From: Mikania micrantha
Lineage: Eukaryota > Streptophyta > Magnoliopsida > Asterales > Asteraceae
Length of the DNA stretch: 64,000 bases
Assembly (NCBI GenBank): GCA_009363875.1
Contig: CM018686.1
Span: forward strand, 6,324,001 to 6,388,000
Reading direction: 5' to 3'
This document shows, piece by piece, positions 34,411-45,454 of the stretch. The number at the start of each line of letters is the position of its first letter. The stretch's first letter is position 1. A program made the translations under genes and the position numbers. The notes beneath the pieces are model-generated. The model worked only from the letters and a program-made list of their open reading frames with translations, did not search any database and was not told the origin of the DNA.

Positions 34411-37400
34411 GGCATCATCAGGTGGTCAATCTAATTTGTATGAACAATTACTGTTGTTTTCCACAATCAAATTAGGCCCAAAGAACCGTTGTGATAACTT
34501 CTGATTAGAATGTAATTTCAAAGTTTTTGCACAAAATGTTGTAGCTTCAAATAAACCCAATCTCCCACTTTAAAAGAAAGATCACTACGTTTCAGATTTG
34601 GTTGTTGTTCCATTCTATTGCGTGCTTTTTCCGAATTTGATTTCAATTGTCGAATCATAGCATCTCTATCCCAGTGTAATTCTTCAACAGCAGCCACTTG
34701 AGTATCACCCGGTATGAATGGTATATGCACAGCAGCTTTAACCCCAAATAAAGCTTCATATGGAGACATTTTAATGGCTGAATGAAAAGTAGAATTATAC
34801 CACCATTGTGCTAAAGGTAACCATTTAAGCCATTGTAACGGAGCATCCATAGTCATAGCTCTTAAGTAAGATTCCAAACAATGATTAAGTACTTCAGTTT
34901 GACCATCCGATTGAGGATGGTAAGCACTTGAAAAAGCCAAATTAATTCCCTATAATCTTGTAAATTCTTTCCAAAAATTGCTTAAAAATAAGGGTTCTCT
35001 GTTTGAACAATTGTTGTAGGGCAACCATATAGTTTGAAGATATTATCTAAAAAAACTTGAGCCAATTGAGCAGCATTAAACGGATGGCCCAAAGGAATAA
35101 AATGACCAAATTTAGTCAAGCGATCCACCACTACAAAAATGGTATTCCTACCATTTATCTTTGGCAATCCCAAAATGAAATCCACTGATATATCATATAT
35201 CAGTAAAAATGGATTGAGGCATAGGTAAATGCTGTAGCAATACAGGTGTAGCTATAGTTTCATATTTAGCCATTTGACAAGTATTACATTCCTTCACATA
35301 CCTATGCACATCTTTTGAACACCCCTTCCAATTAAACATTTCTTTGACTTTTAGTAGAGTTGGTTTGTATCCTGAATGACCCCCAACCAGAGAAGAATGG
35401 CATAGATGCATAATACCATCACACAATTTCGATTCTTGTGCTCTGATCAATTTATTCTTTCTACATAAGACTTGACCATTCCAGCTCCTATTTTTTTACC
35501 ACTTTCCCTTGTAATAAATTGGAAATCAAATCTTTAATAATTGGATCTTGTTGCCACCCTAAATGAATGCGCTGCCATAACATTGGATTCAAAGAATACA
35601 TAAACATTGTAAAGAGAGCTAATCCTTGAACTCTCGATAATGCATCAGCTACCGAATTCTCACTTCCTTTCTTATAAACAATTTCGTAGTCATACCCCAC
35701 TAATTTCGATAACCATCTCTGTTTAAGAGGAGTAAAAACTTTCAGATCCAATAAATGCTTGAGGCTTTGTTGATCAGTTTTTATTACAAAATGTTTGACA
35801 ATGAGATAATGGTGCCATTGCTTCACAACTAATAAGATGGCTAATAACTCTTTTTCATATACCGAATGTGCTTGTTGCCTAATAGACGATGCTTTACTTA
35901 TAAAAGCAATAGGGTGATTGTCTTGCATAAGTACAGCTCCTAAACCCTTGGCTTAAGCATCGGTCTCAACCAAAAATTCTTTAGAAATATCTAGTAGAGC
36001 CAACACTGGTGGTGAACTAAGAGCAATCTTTAAATTGTTGAATGATGTTTGGGCATTAGCAATCCAAACAAAAGAATCTTTCTTCAACAAATCTGTCATA
36101 GGTCTAGCAAGAGTACCAAAACCTTTTATAAATCTTCTGTAGTATCTTACAAGACCTAAAAAGCCCCTTAACTGTTTAATAGTTGCAGGAATGTGCCAAT
36201 CTACTATTGCTTGAATCTTCATTGCATCTGTAGCTACTCCTTTTTCTAGAAATAATGTGACCCAAGTATTCCACTTGATTACCCCCACATTTAGAGCTTT
36301 TAGCCTTCAATGAATTACTTCTCATTAATGATAAAACTTCATGCAAATCTTTTAGATGTTGATGCATACTTCGGCTGTAAACCAAAATATCATAAAAAAA
36401 CTAGATTGCATCTTCTCAGAACAAATTTAAAAGTAGCATTCATAAGAGCTTGAAATGTGGCTGGGGCATTGGTTAATCCAAAGGGTAAAACCAAAAAATT
36501 CATAATGCCCCTGATGAGTTTTAAAAGTATTTTTATGAATATCTTTAACATCCATCCTCACTTGATGATACCTCGATCTTAAATCCAGCTTTGAAAAAAC
36601 TGTTGCACCGCCCAACTCATCTAATAATTCTTCAATCAAAGGAATTGGGTAAACACATTTCACAATAGCAGCATTTAACCTTCTATAATCAACACACATA
36701 CACCAAGATCCGTCTTTTTTCCTGACCAAAACAACAGGAGCTGCAAAAGAACTTGTGCTATTTCTAATAACACCTGAATCTAATAATTCTGGGTCATTTT
36801 TTCAATAATGTTCTTTTGAGTAGCTGGGTATCTATAAGGTTTTAGATTCAACTGAATAGATTCATCTTTTAACTTAATCTTGTGGTCACAATCTCTTGAA
36901 GGGGGTAACCCTTTGGGTACTTCAAAAACATCTTTGAATTCCGTTAATAGTGCTTGTAACTCAGAAGAAATTGGTGGTCCATCAACCTTAGGCTGATGTT
37001 GAAATATTTGTTCATTAGTTAGCTGCAAACTAAAAAGTTGTCCTTGAGTTATGTGATTTGAATTATTAACCCAATTACTAACTTTCTCCATAGAACACAC
37101 AGTAACATTGTTAACATGCTTACCCTTAAGCTCAAAAATTTTGTTTCCCACCGTAAACTTCATGGTTAATTGCTTAAAATTCTAACTAATACCATTCAAG
37201 GTTTGTAGCTATTGAATACCCAAAACTATATCATAAGTACTCAAAGGAATGACTAACATATCAACCTTGAACCAACTCCCTTGCATAATCCATTGAAAAT
37301 CCTTACATAATTTCGTGCAAGGTAGTTGATTGCCATCAACTATCGTTACTGGCATATTTTTAACAGTTTGAAATGAACAATTGAGTTTTTTAGCCAATTT

Positions 37401-38465
37401 ATCATTAAGAAAAATATGAGTTGACCCACTGTCAACAAGAATTTGTAGAGTTTTAGTACCAATTGCCCCTCACAATTTTCATGGTAGAATACGATGGAAT
37501 ACCTATAATGGCATGTAAAGATATGTGATGATCTAAATCCGAATCAACCACTTTAGTAGAAGTATCAATTGAATTTAATTGTTCCATATCTTCTTCTTCT
37601 TCTTCTAAAATCTTAAATAGAAATAATTGCTTGTTCTTGCAATTATGACCTGGGGTAAACTTATCATTACACCAAAAACATTCCCCTTTTGCTCTCTTTT
37701 CATCAAACTCTTTACTAGAAAGATGTCTTCCTGTATTGGCCTTAGAAGAATTTGTTAATGAAGCTGGTAGCATTCTCAGTGGAGTTGGTAATAAAGGAAG
37801 TTTGGCTGCATTGTTTAAAGTAGCAGCTGAAAAATATCAGTGGAGTTGGTAATAAAGGAAGTTTGGCTGCATTGTTTAAAGTAGTAGCTGAAAAATTATA
37901 TTTTATTGAAGGATTTCCTTTGATATAACTTCCAGTTTTACTATTAGTGTTACGAGCAACTGAATTTATATGATTTTGCATCCTTGATAGCGAATAAGCA
38001 TCCTTTAGTGTAGTTGGTCTGAACATTCGAACATGAGATCCAATTTAAGGCTTAAGAACTTCCAAGAACAAACTAATTGTATATTCTTGGCAGATATTAA
38101 CCTTATTTAAAAGTAGATCAAACTTATCACAATAATCTTCCAACGTATCAAATTCACCATACTGAGTTAAAGCTTTAAGATCACCTGTGGCTTTTTCAAT
38201 TAAAGTATTAGCAAATCTGGTAGCAATTGATCTAACATAATCACTCCAACATATTTCAGATAATGAAATACCTAGAATCTTCACTTGCGATTGATGCCAC
38301 TGTAATGCCCTACCTTCAAGATGAACTGCTGCATAACGTACTTTTAGTCTTTCTAGTGTTTCATGAATGGTGAAAAAATTTTCGCACTTGTAAATCCACC
38401 CTTCTACATCTTTGCCGTCAAATTTTGGAAATTCAACTTTAGAAAATCGATTTTTATTTCTTTCT
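34411..38465 (-). pseudogene. Chromovirus gag-pol, heavily broken (minus strand)
   Basis: Read on the minus strand from about 38465: gag (KVEFPKFDGKDVEGW, then zinc knuckle CFWCNDKFTPGHNC near 37650), protease LVDSGSTHIF (about 37410-37440), reverse transcriptase with VDYRRLNAA and LDLRSRYHQVRMD (36430-36730), RNase H (HPIAFISKA, 35488-35928), integrase zinc finger H...CNTCQMAK (about 35270-35400) and integrase core (MDFILGLP; SSAYHPQSDGQTE). Frames are broken at least at 35450, 35950, 36300-36420, 36770, 37200 and 38030. The reverse-transcriptase motif reads FFYDILVYS, so the first catalytic Asp is Tyr. The C-terminus lies at 30756-31062 beyond the copia insertion. Confidence 0.9.
37776..37897 (-). 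repeat. 61-bp tandem duplication in the gag remnant
   Basis: TCAGTGGAGTTGGTAATAAA and the following 41 bases occur at 37776 and again at 37837 with about one change. Confidence 0.85.
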
Positions 38466-38996
38466 AATTATAACACCCAAATCTCCCACACGTTAGCACG
38501 TGTCAAATTTTGGTCCCAATTTAATTTTTATCATGAAAACATGTTTGGAAGTATGAAATTATCATTTCATAAGTTAAACACACTTAATTACATACCATTT
38601 ACATCTATGATTAACATAATATAGTGTGTTTAAGCCTACGACCACCAAAAGTCAACATAACGTTCGAATCCAGTTCAAAACGTGCCCGATCATGACCTTC
38701 GAAGCAAATATGTTAATGACCTTATTCAAGCTATTGGTTTGCACCTATGACCTCCTTTCCAGCCCTTTGACTTTTCCCTTGACTTCCACCACTAGTCCCT
38801 AGTTGCATTTTCGCACATATACAACTAATTTCAATACACGCAGCACATATAACACATTGATTTCAACTCAATTAAATCTCATTCGTCACTATGTGGTGTT
38901 TAGGAGTCAAGTTACCACTTATAAATAACATATTTATGTCAAAATCATTGACTTTTAAATCTCAAGCATTTTGTCAAACACTTGGTATGCACCATT
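38466..38996 (-). mobile_element. LTR fragment, 3' end (minus strand)
   Basis: On the minus strand it ends GTGGGAGATTTGGGTGTTATA, an LTR-like terminus that abuts the truncated gag at about 38466. No partner LTR is found. Confidence 0.35.
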
Positions 38997-39740
38997 GATG
39001 GGTTGTAAAACACATCCGGTTTTTAAGTAATTTTGAGTCGATTTTAAGTTGTAAATACGTTGTTTATAGTTGTTTTTAGATTATTTTTATATTTTGTGGC
39101 TTTTACAGGTTTGTCGAGCGAAATGAGCGGAAATCGAGTTCGAAACCCGAAGGAATCGAGCCCCGGTTGAAATCTAGTGAAAAAGACAAATTTTTATCAT
39201 TTGAACAGCTTCACGGTACGCTAAGAGGAAGAAACAACCCTTCGCGATACGCGAAGGAATTCGGGATGATCCCGCTTGTTTTGTCCATCGCGGTACGCTG
39301 AGATGGTTTGAATTGAGCATCGCGGTACGCGGCAGGTTTTAAAATTTGAAAAAAGTCAAGTTGAATACGAGAATAAAGAGGAGACGCTTCCCAGCCGTTT
39401 CAAGATTCATTCTCGACCATTTTTAAAGCAGAGGAGCATTTCTGGAGCAATGGGAAGCATTTGGAGAGCTTTGAAGGGCTAGGAGGCTAGGTTTCATGTG
39501 AAGACATCTTGGTCACTTCTTGTTTCTCACTTGTTCTTCATTTTCAGTATTTTATCACATTTCATCCTGTTGTTTCTGATTATTTTTGACTGATAATGAT
39601 GTTATTAGGCTAGTTCTTTGATTCTACTTAGGTTAGAATGAATGTTTGATGGATTATTGATAACTATTGACTATGGTTTTGATTTTTGATGGAAAACACT
39701 TTTGTAACAGATCTTAGTATGTCATTTTGATGAGTTTTTG
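38997..39740 (+). mobile_element. Athila-type LTR fragment with palindromic word block
   Basis: It starts TGATGGGTTGTAAAACACAT and contains a TTTTACAGGTTTGTCGAGCG stretch in the style of Athila-type LTRs. No internal region is attached. The word block lies at 39209-39330. Confidence 0.4.
39209..39330. repeat. CGCGnTACGCG palindromic words
   Basis: Sites are CTTCACG-GTA-CGCTAAG (39209-39225), a perfect CCTTCGCG-ATA-CGCGAAGG (39239-39257), CCATCGCG-GTA-CGC then TGAGATGG (39286-39306), and GCATCGCG-GTA-CGCG (about 39317). The core equals the reverse complement of the word in the unrelated solo LTR at 25.4 kb. Confidence 0.85.
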
Positions 39741-40462
39741 TAACAACTGTAATAAATCCCAACGAATTTAAACATTTAATTGTAATTAGATGATAAAACC
39801 CAATAAACGTTTTGGCCCAATAAGATTTTAAGGCCCAAATAAACCCATTAAGAATTTTATGTATAAATCAAAACTCATATAATTAATCTTGAATTTGAAT
39901 CACAATAAATAAATCAAATTAATAAATTTTAAACATAAATTGAACAATACCTTAATAAACTTTACTTCGATATATTAATTGTTATTATTCTATTAATAAT
40001 CGTGAGAAACAAATGAAAGAACCAGAATTAAACAAGTATCAATCGAGGGATTAATCCTAAAACAAACATAGGAAATGTTTACCTATATAATCAGCAAACT
40101 AAGTTAAACGAATGCTCGATCACGTTATATCTGAACTGTGTGTGACAGCACGCGAATCGGGTTTATATTAAAGCCTTAAACATAATATATATATTAGAAT
40201 AAATTGATAGACAAATATTAGAAACATTAAGTTAGAGAAAATGTCATTTAGTTCAGAGCAAATAAAGTACCGATGCCATAAGAGTTTAAAGCAAGTGATT
40301 CATATTTAAAATTTTACTTAACAATCCATGTGTTATAAGAAATTAATACCCCTACAAATAATTATAAAGATCCAAATGTGTGAAACATAAATAATGTATT
40401 ATAAGACTTTTACCCTTATAAAACAACAAAAATAAAACAATGAATACACATGTATATACATA
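39741..40462. other. Unassigned, LTR-like AT-rich sequence
   Basis: Possible LTR start TGTAACAACTGTAATAAATC at about 39731-39752 and a GGCCCAA-containing stretch. No end or coding part is recognised. Confidence 0.3.
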
Positions 40463-42380
40463 CTAGTCGGAAACCCGCGCGATGCGGCGGCAGCAACGAC
40501 ACGTACAACGCGATGTTTGCATTTTGCTAATTTATAGTTGTTTTCGTGATTTAGATAATGTTCTCGATAGTTTTCTTTTATGCATGTAGTTCTGTGTGGA
40601 TTATCTATGCCATAAGTTTTACAAAACTCCACTAAATTAATATACACAAATTAAAAAAAAAAAAATTATTAACACAATGATCTTGTAAAAATGAAAACCC
40701 ACGCAATGCGACGGTGTCAACCTATTTTCAAATCACAAGCTATAACACCCTATTTTTAAAAATTGATTTTAACGTGTGAAATTATGACCTAAGATTTTTA
40801 AAAAAATTTGGCATGACTCACCCTTAAAACATAATTTCACTACGAAATGTAATCCTACTCTTATTTATTTTTGAAGATAATTATCTTAAGTTGAAAGAGT
40901 GTATATAAATATGAAGATAATTTTATTCGTAATTCTCTACAAAATTGGTGATTCATTTTCAGTTTTGCAAAATGCGAGCAACAAAATATACATCTGTACA
41001 ACTACTTGTGCTCCTTAAGCACATTTGGAGATTTTTCCTTTGCATGTGAACAACTTCTCCAATTGGTACGAGGTTATTATACATCATATATGACATGTCT
41101 CCACCTGATAATAAGCAAAAAATTGTACTCAGGCAAATATTTAAGTTCAAAGAATGAAAACTTACATATAGAACATAAACTTTAAATTTGCGACATGAAC
41201 ATAATTTTAAAATACTTCAGATCAATTCCTTTGCTATTCATGCTAAGTAAGTACCTTGCCAACTATAACACTTCAACTCAAATTCCATCATTCCTAACAC
41301 CCTAAAAGTTTGGATCAGCAATAACAACATACATCAGCTATAACAAGAATTGTTCAATTTTTAAAAAAGTCAATAAGAATTCATAACTATGGTAGCATCT
41401 TAAATGGGATATGTCGTGTTTGTTGCAAAGATTGCTAGCACAACCAAGAGTGCATTTAATTGTGTTTTTATATTTCAATGTTTGTGTATTCAAGTGTGTG
41501 AGAAAATACAAATTTAAACATCAAAAGTGAGTTTTTCTAGGTTTATTTGACTCAAACGAACCTTGTCTCTGTCAAACAAACGATATTCATCATCAATAGG
41601 CTCGTTTAGAGGATTATATACTTCAACTTTCAAAATTCAAAACACCCAAAATTAGCCTTAAGTAAAGTATCTAGACCAAAAATGCATATTGCAATGCATC
41701 TGAGAGTTTAACATATGCATTCCAATAGAAAAGATATTAGGTTAAAAAGAAAATATTGCAACAATTCTTGTTGTAACAATCTGAATATAAACTGTTGAAT
41801 AAAAGACATTTCCCACAAATTAAAAAGAACAAGGAAATAATCAATTTTACTCACATAAATAATTGAAGCTGATTATGAAGCACCCTCAATATCCTAATTA
41901 TGAAGTACCCCAAAATATCCTAATTAGTTTCCCAGCAAGAAATAAGTATTTAAATATAAAAATAAATGTATCAAGTTTCTTCTTTTCAAGATTGTATTTT
42001 TCAATTAGCTAAAGCAATTCAACAAATACGCCAAACCAGACTTTCCAACAAGTAACGAACACAATAAACAATCTGTATTTAACTAATGACCTAATTTATA
42101 TGATTACTTTTTACAACTTATCAGAAGCAAGAGAAATCATAAGCTTTATTTGAACACTTAAATTTAGCCCATTATAGAAAAAACACAACCAAATGTATAC
42201 GGGTCAAATTTGTTGCATCAAATTTATGGTCTGTTTCCATGATATAAGGACTAAGGTCTACGAAAACAAAAATTTTATAACAATTTCCTGAATAGAACTA
42301 TATAAGTATCATGATTTGAGAATCATCATAACCTTGCATAAAAATAGTATATAGTATACAGATACACACATGCTACATAC

Positions 42381-42481
42381 CTCAATTTCAAACTAGAGAT
42401 TCATTTTGAGATTAGGAACTGCATATATTTCAGCAAGTAATGGAAGAACTCCCATGTTCCAAGGATTAGGTGCTTGATACC
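42381..42481 (-). pseudogene. Captured exon resembling CCR4-NOT subunit NOT1
   Basis: The 101-base exon translates to YQAPNPWNMGVLPLLAEIY followed by AVPNLKMNL*FEIE. It closely recalls the NOT1 stretch that links its MIF4G-type regions (APNPWTMG...LLAEIY...NLKMNLKF), a scaffold of the CCR4-NOT mRNA deadenylase. AG precedes it and GTATGT follows, so it was copied as genomic DNA with introns. A TAG replaces the Lys codon expected after MNL, so it is non-functional. The family call is from memory of the conserved stretch. Confidence 0.6.
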
Positions 42482-43048
42482 TATGTTTGACAATTAATGA
42501 TAAGAAATGCAAAAAAAAAGGATGAATAAAGCTAGGGAAAAACCAAATTAGGTTAAATAAGTGATATTGGAAAGTTTAACAGAAAAACATCGCACAATTA
42601 TGATTAAGTTCTCCATATAACAGAAAAACCTCAAATTACACTTCTTAAGATTTGTAACACTCCATAAGTTGGTTATCACATTTCTAATTATTAAAAATCA
42701 CAAATCCTGAAAAATGGTAATAATCAAATTAACTTTTTTGTGACTTAGGCTCTTCAAAGTCAATATCCAGGGAAAAAACTTCTTTTACAAAACTATCTAA
42801 GCAAGGGAAAAACCGGGAATTAAGGAATGTTGCTAATCAACCCATTAATAATATAAGATTATTTTTTTCAAATTATGAAACCAAAAAAATGCATGTTATT
42901 AAAAAAAATCAACACCTGTTCATTTTGATATTCTGCTAGTCTTATTTCTGGTCCATCTACAGTATATTGATATTCAAATTCAAGGAGACCACATATTAGA
43001 TACCTAGTTGATTACTACATTGTCTAATGCTTTTGTTTTTAAGCATAC

Positions 43049-43099
43049 CATCATTAATTTTGTGCCTTGTTCAGTTCCTGCTACCACAACAGTCATCCT
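43049..43099 (-). pseudogene. Captured 17-codon exon, gene not identified
   Basis: Between CTGCAG and GTATGC on the minus strand is a 51-base open exon reading RMTVVVAGTEQGTKLMM. A second open stretch on the same strand (about 42913-43010, LLEFEYQYTVDGPEIRLAEY) ends CAG|GTG. They look like exons of one captured gene, but the phases do not join cleanly and I do not recognise the protein. Confidence 0.35.
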
Positions 43100-43639
43100 C
43101 TGCAGGCACTAAGATCAGGTCCATGTAATTACTCAAATTAAATAAGAACATATGATGCAAACCAGTTTTAGTGACAGGTTTTGATGATGCTCATTTTCAA
43201 AACAAAAAAAAATTCAAGTTATGAAATGCAATTTTGTTAACCCTTTTTGAAACTTTAAATAGAAAGTTTAAATGTAATTGTCTTAATGGGTCAAAAATGG
43301 TCATACCAGCACTTTGTTAACCCTTCAATTTGTATGCAGTTTCTTTGTTGATATGTATGGAGTTTTTTTATATTCAGACAAAGTTTTATATATGTATGTA
43401 TGCAGTCTTATATGTATTATATGTATGTATGCAGTTTTATATATGTATGCAGTTTTTTATATGTATGCAGTTTTATATACGTATACATCTTTGTATGTAT
43501 AATCTGTACAGGTAATTATATTGTGCAGGTTATTAAAAATTAACTTGTTCAAAATCAATAGATTGAGTTTTAGAAAGACCAGTCGTTCGAGATATAAGTT
43601 TGAAAAAAACACAATTTTTTAAGCCTTGAACCTTGCCAT

Positions 43640-43740
43640 TGGTAGCCTTGGCATGGGGCTGTGGCATGGGCTGCCTTGGCTGTGAAAGGGGGCTGTGGCA
43701 GGGGCATGTGGAAGGGGGCTATGGCATTGGTCTGATGCAT
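43640..43740. repeat. G-rich imperfect short repeats
   Basis: Variants of GGCATGGGGCTGTGGC and GAAAGGGGGCTGTGGCA recur several times in 100 bases, in otherwise AT-rich sequence. Confidence 0.6.
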
Positions 43741-43998
43741 GATTAGACCACTTTGAGTATACAACAAATGGTCTAATTAACTACAAATAAGGGTCTGATT
43801 CATGAGTTATCATAAATTAGGTATTTGAGTTATCATAGCTTAGACCACTTTGAGTTATCGTAAATTAGACCACATATGCATATAGTCATACATTTTGATA
43901 CTTTTTTCTATGGCTATCTGCTCAGACCAAGCCCATTTTGATACTTTTTTCTATGCATATAGTCATACATTTTGATACTTTTTTCTATGGTTATTTGC

Positions 43999-44160
43999 TC
44001 ATACATACATACATACATACATACATACATACAAACTCATGTATATTTACTTAATGCGTACATACAAACTCATGTATGTATAAAACATACATACATACTT
44101 TTTTCAATAAATACATACATACACAAAAACTGATAAATACATACATACATACTTATACAT
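43999..44160. repeat. ATAC/CATA microsatellite cluster
   Basis: Uninterrupted CATA units at about 43999-44033, with further short ATACATAC runs to about 44155. Related TATGTATGCAG repeats lie at 43390-43500. Confidence 0.85.
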
Positions 44161-45081
44161 AAATAATAAATCGAGAAACATGGTTTAAAACAAAGTATAT
44201 GAACTGTACCAAAAATTATTTTTCCAAAGTATCAATTTTATAGAAAATGTTAGAGAACAAAGAACATAACTATAAAAACAAAGAACAAACATACTGATTG
44301 TAGAGGCTTTCCAATTTTTGTGTCAGCTTCAAAGAACAACGTGATTTAAACTATGAAGTTTGAAGAGCATGCATACAAATAAGCAGAAAATTAAGGTTAA
44401 AATTATGAATCAAAATTAGGTTAAAAAAATTTCTGAAACATACCGTAATTGAAGAAGCTAACGAAGGAGGGTTGGGTGTTCGATTGAAGAGAGGCATCTA
44501 TTTAAATAAGAAATCAAACATTTCAAACATTTGAATTTGGAGCCAAATTTCTTATAACCGGTCTCCTGATTCAGAAAAGAAGAAAAGCAAAGAAGATGCT
44601 TACCAGTTCTACGTTGATGCTTGGCGAAGATATCAAGATAGCTTTCTTCAAGGTCCAGTTATCGAATCTCATTCTCTTGGTTGAGATATTAACCATATAA
44701 GGTAAGAAGAATGAAAGGGAAGGAAGATGAATTGATCGATTAACTGGTTTGGGAGGAAGATGCCAAAAATGGTTAAGAAAGGCAAGGATCATATGGAAAG
44801 CATAAATTAGGTTTTCAATTGGGATTCAAAGTTTAAGCTTTGTCTGGAGTGAGTTTATGCTTTGTTGTGTTGTACAATATGCTTCTTTTGTTGTAAATTT
44901 CTTAAGTTTAAGACAATTGTATTGCATCTCTCCAATATGCATTATAAAGTAGTTAAGATATATATGCACACTTAAATTTAAATGATGATCATATTATGTA
45001 TGCAAAGACAACATCAAATAAATATATTTATATATACATACATGCATGTGATGCATACATCAAAACACACACACGCATATA

Positions 45082-45088
<7 letters not shown>
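44161..45088. other. 5' flank of TNL1, no gene recognised
   Basis: AT-rich sequence with no supported coding region. It does not resemble the 5' flank of TNL2. Confidence 0.5.
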
Positions 45089-45117
<29 letters not shown>

Positions 45118-45148
45118 TGTATGTATGTATGTATGTATGTATGTATGT
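45089..45148. repeat. (TATG)n microsatellite upstream of TNL1
   Basis: About 15 tetranucleotide units preceded by (AC)n and (TA)n runs, ending about 306 bases before the TNL1 ATG. Confidence 0.95.
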
Positions 45149-45454
45149 ATATATACGGTACACGCACACAAATTCAAACCATAGAACAACAAGAATCTTA
45201 CACCACCTCTTTTATTACCCAATCCCCCTCATCCTCACTCTTTCCTACACACATCACTTCATTGCTATTCTTCTTTTTCTCCCACCAATACCCGAAATAT
45301 ACACCATAACTTATATACTCACACACATTCGATATACATACAAACAAACATTATACCACAAGAGACAAACTCTCTTACACCACCACCCATTCCGCCCAAT
45401 CCATTTCACCCCTTTTCTTACATTCTTTGACCCATCTCTCTCTCCTTCTTCGCC

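Larger units (their letters stand above)
40463..43110 (-). mobile_element. Helitron-like element, minus strand, carrying exon fragments
   Basis: At its left edge the minus strand ends GCCGCCGCATCGCGCGGGTT + TCCGACTAG followed by T: a GC-rich hairpin-prone segment about 10 bases before CTAG-T, the form of a Helitron 3' end. Exon-like pieces with splice signals (42381-42481, 42913-43010, 43049-43099) lie in the same orientation. The 5' TC terminus is not identified, so the right border given here is only the last exon-like piece. Confidence 0.45.
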
